Virus record (IMG/VR): IMGVR_UViG_3300027708_000114
Coordinates: 1-46,612 of that record
Direction: 5' to 3' (one strand)
Source of the DNA: a virus
DNA: 46,612 nt
Part shown: one piece after another, positions 1-5,933 of the stretch
Layout: every line of letters begins with the position of its first letter
Numbering within the stretch: the stretch's first letter is position 1
Program-made: the position numbers and the translations under genes
Notes under the pieces: model-generated
What the model was told of the DNA's origin: nothing
Database searches by the model: none
Seen by the model: only the letters and a program-made list of their open reading frames with translations

Positions 1-317
1 GTCGGGGCTTAGGGCGTGCTGATCCATGATTGAGACCCCCCATGCCCCGGACCAGCGCAAATGCACTCACAAGTTACTGATGACGGCATTGCAGTAACAT
101 CTAACCAGGCTTTAGGAGTGGTAGGGTCTTAATAGACTGAACCTATGAAATCCCTGTGTAGGGACTCCTGGCAAGGCACTCCTGCTCGACCATCCCCGAA
201 CACCTGTTCGATATGCGCGAACACCTGTTCGAAGGGACTCTTTTTATTCACTTCCGAGCGGGTTTATGCACGGCAATGCACCCATCCCGCTATCTCTAAA
301 TGGGCGGGAGATCCGCG
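1..317. other. Left-end non-coding region
   Basis: No convincing gene lies downstream of the last minus-strand stop at 318. The stretch holds an inverted repeat (GTTACTG at 73-79 with CAGTAAC at 92-98, 12-nt loop), a short hairpin TCCCTGTGTAGGGA near 152-165, and two SOS-like boxes at 197-231 listed separately. If the genome circularises, this region joins the right-end leader, so it is the natural place for cos and for the control region upstream of the terminase genes. I cannot identify the cohesive end itself. Confidence 0.6.
197..231. promoter_or_regulatory. Tandem LexA/SOS-box-like operators (left end)
   Basis: Two identical 14-bp dyads CGAACACCTGTTCG lie at 197-210 and 218-231, exactly 21 bp apart (two helical turns). 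They fit the actinobacterial/Bacillus-type SOS box core CGAAC-N4-GTTCG. A similar pair with the same 21-bp spacing lies at the right end. Whether host LexA or the phage repressor binds them is not shown by the sequence. Confidence 0.6.
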
Positions 318-641
318 CTACTGGCCTGCCACGCAGAGATAGGTCACGCTGGCACCAGTGGCAGAGGCGATGGCGTACAGACTGGACTGGGCACCACCGA
401 GTGAGGGCACCAGCACCGATGACCCGGCGGCCAGCTTGAACCCAGCGGTCGCACCACTGGCGGTGACTGCGCTGTTGCCGAGGTACACGACCTGCGACGA
501 GCCGCTGTTGTTCTGCACCAGGATGCCACCGTTGGTCTTGGCTGTGATCAGCAGGACTGCCGTGGTTCCCACCGTGGCCGTACCCGAGGAATAGGTCGCT
601 GACCTGGGCTCCGATGAGTACGTGTAGTAGGGCTGGGTCAC
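318..641 (-). CDS. Beta-rich structural/decoration protein, paralogue 2
   Basis: A 107-aa Ser/Thr/Gly/Ala-rich protein with a GTG start, two bases after the stop of its upstream neighbour. It shares a block with that neighbour: VYLGNSxVT, then a gapped stretch ending SSLY(A/G)I and a C-terminal SVTxYxxxA. The two are therefore a tandem duplication. Composition and repeat pattern suggest a small beta-sandwich that decorates virions or fibres, but I recognise no named family. It is the last gene of the minus-strand series and would sit just upstream of the terminase genes in a circular map. Confidence 0.75.
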   Translation of the reverse strand: MTQPYYTYSSEPRSATYSSGTATVGTTAVLLITAKTNGGILVQNNSGSSQVVYLGNSAVTASGATAGFKLAAGSSVLVPSLGGAQSSLYAIASATGASVTYLCVAGQ

Positions 642-642
642 G

Positions 643-1011
643 TTAGTTCACACCAGGCCATGCGGTGAAGGTGTACACGGTGACGCTGCTGGTGCCGCTG
701 GCGGTGATGCCGTACAGGCTGCACGAGTTGCCACCGTACTGCGGGGCGAACTCGCCGTAGGACAGGTACACCGCGCTGGATGCGGCCAGGGCGTACCCGG
801 TGGTGGTGGTGACACCGGAGTTGCCGAGGTACACGGTGCCACCGGAGCCGTTGACGAGCAGCACGGGGCTGCCGTTGCCGGGAACGGTGGCCAGCGAAGT
901 GCCGCCGGCAGTGGAAGCGACCGACACGCTGGCAGAGCTCACCGGCACGACGGCGGGGTCGCTGGTCGCGGCAGAGCTGTTACGCGGGTTCTGCTGAGGG
1001 AAAACGGCCAT
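643..1011 (-). CDS. Beta-rich structural/decoration protein, paralogue 1
   Basis: A 122-aa protein rich in Ser, Thr, Val and Gly, preceded by a strong AAAAAAAGGAG ribosome-binding site. Its C-terminal 75 residues align with the following gene (VYLGNSGVT, SSAVYLS, SCSLYGI, SVTVYTF). A capsid-decoration or fibre-associated role is inferred from composition only. The position, between HNH and the genome end, is far from the other virion genes on the linear map but adjacent to them in a circular map. Confidence 0.75.
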   Translation of the reverse strand: MAVFPQQNPRNSSAATSDPAVVPVSSASVSVASTAGGTSLATVPGNGSPVLLVNGSGGTVYLGNSGVTTTTGYALAASSAVYLSYGEFAPQYGGNSCSLYGITASGTSSVTVYTFTAWPGVN

Positions 1012-1032
1012 GAGTTGTGGTGCTCCTTTTTT

Positions 1033-1335
1033 TCAGGTATTGCGGGTGGCTGCCGCAGACCTATTACAGCGGCGGTGTTCTGGACCGGCGTAGCGTTGCC
1101 GGTTGGTGTCGTCGTGCCCTAGATCCCACGGTTCGGTCGGTGAGATCGGCTCTGTGCAGCGCCAGCAGTAGGCGCGGCCCTGGGCGACGGCGAGCTCGTA
1201 GCTGGCGCGTCGGCGTTTGTGTTCCTCGCCGTAGCCGCGGTCCACGGTTTTCGGGCGCTGGTGGCGCTCGCAACGGCTGCGCGATACCGCAGGCTGGCCG
1301 CAGAACGTGCAGGGGCTGCTAGGCGCTGTCGGCAT
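1033..1335 (-). CDS. HNH endonuclease
   Basis: A 100-aa protein with a small HNH fold: N-terminal CTFCG knuckle, RGYGEEHKRRR segment, WRC, then the catalytic region WDLGHDD and a C-terminal PEHRRCN. HNH proteins of this size are typically encoded beside the small terminase and assist DNA packaging or cos cleavage (established for HK97-like phages). Here the gene would be four genes upstream of the terminase large subunit after circularisation. The start overlaps the upstream small gene by 17 bases. Confidence 0.85.
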   Translation of the reverse strand: MPTAPSSPCTFCGQPAVSRSRCERHQRPKTVDRGYGEEHKRRRASYELAVAQGRAYCWRCTEPISPTEPWDLGHDDTNRQRYAGPEHRRCNRSAAATRNT

Positions 1336-1489
1336 GGCGAAGCGAGATTGTCAGTGAACTGGATTTCTTCGTGACCTTGACGACCACTTTGATGCCGAGT
1401 TGCTCGGCGGTGCGCTTGATCAGTCCGATGATCAGCGTGTCAATCACCGCCTCAAGCATCGGCCATGTGTCATTCTTCGTCGGCAGCAT
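1319..1489 (-). CDS. Hypothetical 56-aa protein
   Basis: A short frame starting MLPTKNDTWPMLEAVIDTLI and ending at a TAG at 1319. It overlaps the preceding gene by 20 bases and the HNH gene by 17, and fills an otherwise empty interval. An internal ATG 27 bases later (MLEAV) is an alternative start; neither has a strong ribosome-binding site. The protein has a mixed helix/strand pattern and a basic stretch (KVTKKSSS). Function unknown. Confidence 0.5.
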   Translation of the reverse strand: MLPTKNDTWPMLEAVIDTLIIGLIKRTAEQLGIKVVVKVTKKSSSLTISLRHADSA

Positions 1490-1733
1490 GTTTGCGTGGC
1501 CGGCCGGGGCGTTTCTTCAGTTTGTCGTTGGCCTCAAGCAGCAACACGATGGCCTCGCAGAACCGCTTCTTGACCTCACGAACGCCATCGGGGTTGTCGG
1601 AGAATCGCTCATCGAAGTACGGGTGCTTGATCCAACCCATCGGGTGCGACAGGTTGGCGATGTTGTCGACGAGAAGCGCCAGGACTTCTTCGTCCTCGAC
1701 CTTGACGGTGAATGGCTGTGCTGCAGTGGTCAC
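1470..1733 (-). CDS. Hypothetical 87-aa protein with basic C-terminus
   Basis: The GTG start overlaps the upstream stop as GTGA, implying translational coupling. The acidic N-terminus (VKVEDEEVLALLVDN) leads into a helical middle (REVKKRFCEAIVLLLEAND). The tail KKRPGRPRK resembles an AT-hook core (GRP), suggesting contact with DNA. No family recognised. Confidence 0.7.
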   Translation of the reverse strand: MTTAAQPFTVKVEDEEVLALLVDNIANLSHPMGWIKHPYFDERFSDNPDGVREVKKRFCEAIVLLLEANDKLKKRPGRPRKHAADEE

Positions 1734-1897
1734 GCGATGACGTCCTTCGGGCCGAACTGCGCCGCCCAGTGCATGATGCAATCGACGGAACAGAAATGGT
1801 TATCCTTGCTGTCCTGGCCTGTGAGAACCAGGAACGACTGGGAGGGCTCGCGCTGCCAGCTATCGCACTGGTCGTAGTCGCAGTGGATGGCTAGCAA
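1730..1897 (-). CDS. Small Cys-rich protein, TTG start
   Basis: A 55-aa frame beginning at TTG with a GAGG ribosome-binding site seven bases upstream. It has paired cysteines and histidines (CDYDQC near the N-terminus, FCSVDC then MHW near the C-terminus), a likely one-zinc knuckle of the kind common in actinophage early regions. It overlaps the upstream gene by 7 bases and the next by 4. The non-ATG start makes it easy to miss. Confidence 0.6.
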   Translation of the reverse strand: MLAIHCDYDQCDSWQREPSQSFLVLTGQDSKDNHFCSVDCIMHWAAQFGPKDVIA

Positions 1898-2040
1898 CGT
1901 GGCACCTCGTCCAACAGGTCGTTGAGTCTGCCTTCGGCAAAGCCGATTTCGACGTCGTTGTTGACTTTTCGGGCCAATCGCAACCGCGACAGCGCGTTGA
2001 TCAGGTCAACCGTCAGCTTCGCGGAAATCGTCGGCGCCAT
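1891..2040 (-). CDS. Hypothetical 49-aa protein
   Basis: ATG at 2040, five bases beyond the upstream stop. The product MAPTISAKLTVDLINALSRL... is a predicted helical protein with a charged middle (RLARKVNNDVEIGFAEGRL). It has no cysteine knuckle and no recognised family. Support is positional: it fills the gap in a tightly packed early operon. Confidence 0.55.
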   Translation of the reverse strand: MAPTISAKLTVDLINALSRLRLARKVNNDVEIGFAEGRLNDLLDEVPRC

Positions 2041-2044
2041 CGGC

Positions 2045-2305
2045 CTACGGTGCGGTCGCTGGTATGTGCCCGAGGATCATGTGCGAACCAACCGGTACGT
2101 AGCTCTTGGCGCGTGTTCGCAAACCCACGATGGACGGCGGTGCCATGTCGGCGGCGGCCTGGGGGTATCGCTGGTCGCGGAACGTCCGGATGGTTTCCCA
2201 GTCGATCGGGTTGAGCATGATTTCAAGGAACTCGATGTCGGGTTCTTGGATGCGCCACGCGGTCATGGATTTGAGCACCTGCGTGCAAATCTCCAAGGGC
2301 GTCAT
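2045..2305 (-). CDS. Hypothetical 86-aa protein
   Basis: Begins MTPLEICTQVLKSMTAWR. Likely alpha-helical N-terminal half, then IDWETIRTFRDQRYPQ and a Pro/Val-rich end. I recognise no domain. The 183 bases upstream (2306-2488) hold no convincing gene; a GTG-initiated 76-aa frame there overlaps this gene and is rejected. The interval probably carries this gene's leader. Confidence 0.65.
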   Translation of the reverse strand: MTPLEICTQVLKSMTAWRIQEPDIEFLEIMLNPIDWETIRTFRDQRYPQAAADMAPPSIVGLRTRAKSYVPVGSHMILGHIPATAP

Positions 2306-2488
2306 GGCGTGGTCTTTCGCGGTGTAATCCTGGCGGCGGGTCGGTCCATGCGCGTCTGCTGAGAAACCGGGTGCTGCCCGCCCTTACCCGCGCATCGGCC
2401 AGGTTTTCACTGGTCGGAAGGGGTGGGGGAAATGTGAAACGATATTCGGGCACAGCGGTGCTACCACATCGTCACGGCCACAATATCA

Positions 2489-3010
2489 TCAAACTACACG
2501 CTTGTCATTCCAGTCGGCGTCGTGTCGTGCGTATTTGCGGCGCATCGCGCGCACGTCAGCCAGCAAGTAGCCCGGTTCTCCGTACAGTTCGCCCGCGGGC
2601 TTGACCTGACCGAGCTCGCGCCAGCGCCGCCAGGTGCGGTCAGCGATGGGTTGACCGATGCGGCCCATGACGGCCAGCACGTCCTTGGCGCGGAACAGCA
2701 GATACTCCGCTTCGGTGAGCCGTGCCTCAATGAGCGATTCGATGTTGTGGCTGGTGCGGCATCGCCAGCAGATGACCTCAACGGCGCCGCGCTTGGCTGA
2801 CAATCCCGCGCCGCACGGCTGCTGCTTGTCGTTCAACGCCGGACACGGGCCGCACTCCACCGGGTGCAGCGGCCGGTTGATGATCCGCTCAATTTCTAAA
2901 ATCGCGTTCTCGATGTCGCGGAAATACTGGCCGGCCGATTCGTCGGCGGCGATGGCGCTGATGTTCGCGGCGAGCCAGCGCGCGGCGGTGTTGGGGTGCA
3001 TCGAAATCAT
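2489..3010 (-). CDS. Zinc-finger plus HTH DNA-binding protein
   Basis: A 173-aa protein. The first 50 residues are helical; residues about 52-85 hold four cysteines (CGPC ... ICWRC), a zinc ribbon. The C-terminal half has a winged/MerR-like helix-turn-helix with MGRIGQPIADRTWRRWRELGQV followed by GEPGYLLADVRAMRR. Such zinc-plus-HTH proteins recur in actinophage early operons, often as regulators or replication accessories. Start overlaps the upstream stop as ATGA. No target is evident. Confidence 0.7.
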   Translation of the reverse strand: MISMHPNTAARWLAANISAIAADESAGQYFRDIENAILEIERIINRPLHPVECGPCPALNDKQQPCGAGLSAKRGAVEVICWRCRTSHNIESLIEARLTEAEYLLFRAKDVLAVMGRIGQPIADRTWRRWRELGQVKPAGELYGEPGYLLADVRAMRRKYARHDADWNDKRVV

Positions 3011-3300
3011 GGGATGGTGACTCCTCGGCTTTCGCAGATGTCCTGCAGGATGCGGAACAACGTCATGCTGACTTGGGAATACAGGTCGCTGGCTGAGATG
3101 TTGACCGGCATCGGTGTGCTCTGGTCACTGGACCGGCGTTCCGATTCGCCGAGCCTGGTCTGACCGACGGCGGCGTCGTGCAAATAGTTCAACCACATCG
3201 GCAGGCCGATGAGCATGTCGCGCAGTTCGGTGGCGCACTCGCCGCACAGGAACGCATCGGGTGATTTTCTGGCGCAGTGCCCACAAGTTGCGGTGGCCAT
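3007..3300 (-). CDS. Small zinc-finger protein
   Basis: A 97-aa protein starting with a compact zinc finger: CGHC followed by FLCGEC within the first 25 residues. The remainder is helical (ELRDMLIGLPMWLNYLHDA ... SQVSMTLFRILQDICESRG). The ATG overlaps the upstream TGA (TGATG), so this internal start is preferred to the longer frame. It pairs with the zinc/HTH protein that follows. Function unknown. Confidence 0.75.
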   Translation of the reverse strand: MATATCGHCARKSPDAFLCGECATELRDMLIGLPMWLNYLHDAAVGQTRLGESERRSSDQSTPMPVNISASDLYSQVSMTLFRILQDICESRGVTIP

Positions 3301-3608
3301 CAGATCTCCCTGATCTCTCGAACGACGTCGGACACTGCTGCCAGTGGTGCGCCGCAGGTCGGGCATTGCAACGGGTCGCGGCGGTATCGCCGTAAACGTT
3401 GGCCCACGGCGTGGTAGAGGCTCAGGACGCACGGGGTGCACCGCAGTTCCACGCGGTCGCCGTGCAACAAGCCGGCGTCGTTGCACCTGTCGATGGCGTG
3501 GATATGGACGACGAATCGGGCGCGGTTGTGGCAGCGGTGCTCGGGGCATTGGCAGGCCACGCTGTGCCAGTCGTGCTGGCGCAGGAAGTCGGTCTCGGTC
3601 TGCGTCAT
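3300..3608 (-). CDS. Cys/His-rich zinc-binding protein
   Basis: A 102-aa protein with several potential metal ligands: ACQCPEHRCHN, then HIHAIDRC, a CTPC pair and a C-terminal CPTCG. Probably binds two zinc ions. Start overlaps the stop of the WhiB-like gene upstream (ATGA), so it is co-translated with the regulators. No enzymatic motif seen. Confidence 0.7.
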   Translation of the reverse strand: MTQTETDFLRQHDWHSVACQCPEHRCHNRARFVVHIHAIDRCNDAGLLHGDRVELRCTPCVLSLYHAVGQRLRRYRRDPLQCPTCGAPLAAVSDVVREIREI

Positions 3609-3877
3609 CGGTTCACCACCAAGCGCAGCTTGCTGCGTACGTCACGTCGGCGGCGTTGTCGCTCCGGAGGCGTCAGACCGCCCCAGATGCCGTAGACCTC
3701 GTCCAAGCCCGCCAGTGTGCAGTCGGCCTTGACCGGGCAACCGCGGCAGATCTGCTTGGCTGCGACGATGCGCCACGGCTGACTGTCGGCCGGAAACCAC
3801 AGGTCGGGTGCGTGGTCGCGGCAGGCGGCGTAAAAATGCCAGGAGTTGTCTCGCGTGTTATCCGGTGTCACGGTCAT
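3605..3877 (-). CDS. WhiB-family Fe-S transcription factor (second copy)
   Basis: A 90-aa protein with the WhiB signature: Cys19, Cys44, Cys47 and Cys53 (Cx24Cx2Cx5C) to hold a [4Fe-4S] cluster, the VYGIWGG turn at 62-67, and an Arg-rich tail ERQRRRRDVR for DNA contact. WhiB proteins are restricted to actinobacteria and their phages; phage copies can interfere with host WhiB2-controlled septation and with superinfection (known for TM4). It overlaps the first WhiB gene by 20 bases. Confidence 0.95.
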   Translation of the reverse strand: MTVTPDNTRDNSWHFYAACRDHAPDLWFPADSQPWRIVAAKQICRGCPVKADCTLAGLDEVYGIWGGLTPPERQRRRRDVRSKLRLVVNR

Positions 3878-4235
3878 ACTCCGTCCTGAGCTTGCGCAGG
3901 TTTTTCTTGCGGGCTGTGATGCGCTGACACGGCAAACACCGGCCAGCGGAGCCTCTGTTTTCGGGTGTCCTGGGGTGGCCGTTGGGGCAGAAGTTGGGAT
4001 CGACTATCGGCTTGTGAGTCCTGCGTCCTCGAGGATTGACGCCGCCCCAGATTCCATCGGTGATACCGTGGCGAACGGCGTAGTCCAGGCATTGCTTGGA
4101 GACATCGCAGCGTCGGCATACGGCGTAGGCTTCACGCCCCGGTGTTCCTGCCAAAGGGAAGAAAATCTCAGGATCGACCTGGGCGCACAGCGCGTCGTCG
4201 CGCCAGTCGCCGCGATTTTCCGTCCCGCTAGACAT
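3858..4235 (-). CDS. WhiB-family protein with extra zinc-like C-terminus
   Basis: From ATG 4235 the product is 125 aa with Cys17, Cys40, Cys43 and Cys49 (Cx22Cx2Cx5C) and GIWGG at 61-65. Beyond the usual WhiB end there is a second module with CPNGH at 83-87 and CLPC at 100-103, then a basic tail (ARKKNLRKLR). The add-on looks like a small zinc knuckle. A TTG start at 4268 would add 11 residues. The gene follows directly after the iteron-like region, which could hold its promoter. Confidence 0.92.
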   Translation of the reverse strand: MSSGTENRGDWRDDALCAQVDPEIFFPLAGTPGREAYAVCRRCDVSKQCLDYAVRHGITDGIWGGVNPRGRRTHKPIVDPNFCPNGHPRTPENRGSAGRCLPCQRITARKKNLRKLRTEYDRDTG

Positions 4236-4326
4236 GAAATTTCTGCCGAATCTCGCGCGCGTTACCAAACGTAAGATTTAATCTCAAGGTAAGTAAGAGT
4301 CTCCGTAAGTACGTCCGTACGTACGT

Positions 4327-4404
4327 GCATATGCTCGGTGCAATGCGAACGCATATGCTCGGAGCATTGCTACCGAGCATTGCTACCGAGCATTGCTTGA
4401 GCAT
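4327..4404. repeat. Iteron-like repeat array (candidate origin or operator cluster)
   Basis: GAGCATTGC occurs at 4362-4370, 4375-4383 and 4388-4396 with an exact 13-bp period; the last two lie in a 15-bp identical block GCTACCGAGCATTGC. In the opposite orientation, GCATATGCTCGG is repeated at 4327-4338 and 4351-4362, so the region forms inverted families around the core TGCTCGG. A GTACGT-rich segment precedes it (about 4309-4326), and the area is AT-richer than its surroundings. It sits between a replication-initiator-like HTH gene and the WhiB genes. Confidence 0.75.
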
Positions 4405-4748
4405 CATTGATCCGGATGCCATCGGCTCATGGCAGCATCACGCGCCTTCCTCTTTCGCTTCTGTGTTTCCTCGTCGCTGATCTGGAACTCATCCCAACCG
4501 TTGATCTGCCAGCCGCCCACGTCGCCGTGCCATAAACCGGCCTTGACCAGTTCGTTCGCTTCTTTCTTGGTGGCATGGATGAACGGCAGGACCGCGTCGG
4601 ACAGGTAGCCGTCGGTGCCGTGTGCGCCGGCATAGGCCAGGGCGGCGACGTAGGCAAAGCAGGCCCGCCAACGGTTCTGCGCGGCAAGGTCGAGCATCTT
4701 CGGATTCGATGCAAACTGGGTGTCCAAACGCACCCACGGCAGCCCCAT
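4404..4748 (-). CDS. Winged-HTH replication-initiator-like protein
   Basis: A 114-aa protein of a type common in actinophages: VRLDTQFASNPKMLDLA, then AYVAALAYAGAHGTDGYLS, an HTH-like HATKKEANELVKAGLW and a WxINGWDEFQ strand, ending in a basic tail (KRKRKARDAAMSRW). The layout resembles the N-terminal DNA-binding half of phage replisome organisers. It starts within TGATG of the upstream stop and ends at the edge of the iteron array, which could be its target. Function inferred. Confidence 0.7.
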   Translation of the reverse strand: MGLPWVRLDTQFASNPKMLDLAAQNRWRACFAYVAALAYAGAHGTDGYLSDAVLPFIHATKKEANELVKAGLWHGDVGGWQINGWDEFQISDEETQKRKRKARDAAMSRWHPDQ

Positions 4749-4930
4749 CAGCGCCCCTTGTCCATGTGTTGTTGAGCCCGTTCCAGATGCACAACGCGGT
4801 CGAAAACGTCCTTGGTTTGCCACGGATGGCGGCAATTTTGGCCCGGTTTTACCCCGCAGATGCCGCATTTTCTGTCCAGCGCGGCCAGAACTCGGGCATC
4901 TGCGGGGTCGTTGAGCCATGCCAAGCTCAC
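4748..4930 (-). CDS. Small zinc-binding protein (CxxC)
   Basis: A 60-aa protein with a GTG start overlapping the RecT stop (GTGA). It contains CGICGVKPGQNCRHP, a zinc-knuckle type seen in many actinophage proteins, and a helical tail (RVVHLERAQQHMDK). Position between RecT and the initiator-like gene suggests an accessory of recombination or replication, but no activity can be assigned. Confidence 0.7.
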   Translation of the reverse strand: MSLAWLNDPADARVLAALDRKCGICGVKPGQNCRHPWQTKDVFDRVVHLERAQQHMDKGR

Positions 4931-5691
4931 TCGCTAATCTCCGGTGTCGGCTCAATTTCTGCCTCGATGTACTCAGTTGGCACACCCAGTAGGTCGGCCG
5001 CGGTGTCGGTGACGCTGATGTCGCGCACGATTTCGTCCTGCTGCGCGGCGACGTTGAACTCACTCGACATCGGCAGCCATTTGGCCAACTGCTTGACGGC
5101 GGTCTTCTTGGCCATCGCCGCCCAGTCGGTCACCCACGGTCCCGACTTGCCTGCCTTGGACCGCGAGCGAATGGCCTCGACCTCGTCAACGCCCATCACG
5201 ATGAACGGCGTACCACCGGACTTCAGCCGCGCTGCGGCGTAGACATGAGTGGGCTTGCCACGCTCGCCCAGTGCCGGCTTGTGCGTGAGGTCGCGCGCCA
5301 GGCCCAGGTCGTAGGCGAACTCATCCTTCTCATGCACGACCTCGGCCCAGATGTCGGACAGTTGCTCGGACTGCCACGCCAGCTTGATCAGACCGCGATA
5401 GCCGGGGATGAACGTGCAGGTCTGGCCGTAGGGCACCAAGTACGCCTCACCGAGCGGTCCCGGCTCGAGGCCGAGCTGGCTGGCGGTGAGCAGCGCACCC
5501 AGGAAGCTCTCGGGTGTGCAGCGGGACAGGCCGGGGTTCTGCCGCAGCACGGTCGTGGCGATGCGGGCCATTCGGTCGCCACTCATGTGTTTGGGCAGTG
5601 CGCGCGCCAGTTCGGGTTTCATCCGTTCGATGAGTTGAACAAGCGTCAGCTTGCCGTTCTGCGACACGGGCTTGTAATCAGTGCTGGTCAT
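4927..5691 (-). CDS. recT: RecT-family single-strand annealing protein
   Basis: A 254-aa protein with the RecT/Redbeta-like family layout: N-terminal LARALPKHMSGDRMARIATTVLRQNP, the hallmark block CTPESFLGALLTASQLGLEPG, then LGEAYLVPYG and FIPGYRGLIKLA. The C-terminal part has VTDWAAMAKKTAVKQLAKWLP. It anneals complementary single strands exposed by a 5'-3' exonuclease. The partner nuclease gene lies two genes upstream. The ATGA overlap with the upstream gene fixes the start at 5691. Confidence 0.95.
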   Translation of the reverse strand: MTSTDYKPVSQNGKLTLVQLIERMKPELARALPKHMSGDRMARIATTVLRQNPGLSRCTPESFLGALLTASQLGLEPGPLGEAYLVPYGQTCTFIPGYRGLIKLAWQSEQLSDIWAEVVHEKDEFAYDLGLARDLTHKPALGERGKPTHVYAAARLKSGGTPFIVMGVDEVEAIRSRSKAGKSGPWVTDWAAMAKKTAVKQLAKWLPMSSEFNVAAQQDEIVRDISVTDTAADLLGVPTEYIEAEIEPTPEISE

Positions 5692-5933
5692 TTCTTCTTC
5701 TCCCTTGGTTGTGTTCTTTTCCTCGTCCCTTTCGGGCCGTACATCTGCCGATCCCGATTCGCTCGGATGGTCGGATCGGGAAAGCAGACCGCGCACATGG
5801 TGCACGCGACCTGGACGGGCTCGACATGGCACAGCTTGCAAAGGCCGGCGAGAAACGCTTCGTTGTCGACGGCGCTGGCGCGGCGATACCAGCGGTCGTC
5901 GTGCAGGGTGGGAATCTCGACGGTGGCGGTCAC
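5688..5933 (-). CDS. Small zinc-finger protein between RecE and RecT
   Basis: An 81-aa protein from a GTG that overlaps the exonuclease stop (GTGA); the longer upstream frame runs through the exonuclease gene and is rejected. It has two Cys pairs in CKLCHVEPVQVACTMCAVC and a very basic C-terminus (RKRTQPREKKK). The basic tail and position suggest a nucleic-acid-binding accessory of the RecE/RecT pair; this is inference. Confidence 0.75.
   Translation of the reverse strand: MTATVEIPTLHDDRWYRRASAVDNEAFLAGLCKLCHVEPVQVACTMCAVCFPDPTIRANRDRQMYGPKGTRKRTQPREKKK

Noticed and set aside
145-342. Plus-strand 65-aa open frame at the left end
   Set aside because: No ribosome-binding site, no recognisable domain, overlaps the SOS-like boxes and runs antisense into the end of the 318-641 gene.
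2223-2453. GTG-initiated 76-aa minus-strand frame
   Set aside because: It overlaps the better-supported 2045-2305 gene by over 80 bases, is Pro/Arg-rich, and lacks a ribosome-binding site.
4228-4422. Minus-strand 64-aa frame across the iteron region
   Set aside because: It overlaps the HTH gene end and the WhiB start, its sequence just translates the repeats, and the region is better explained as a non-coding repeat array.
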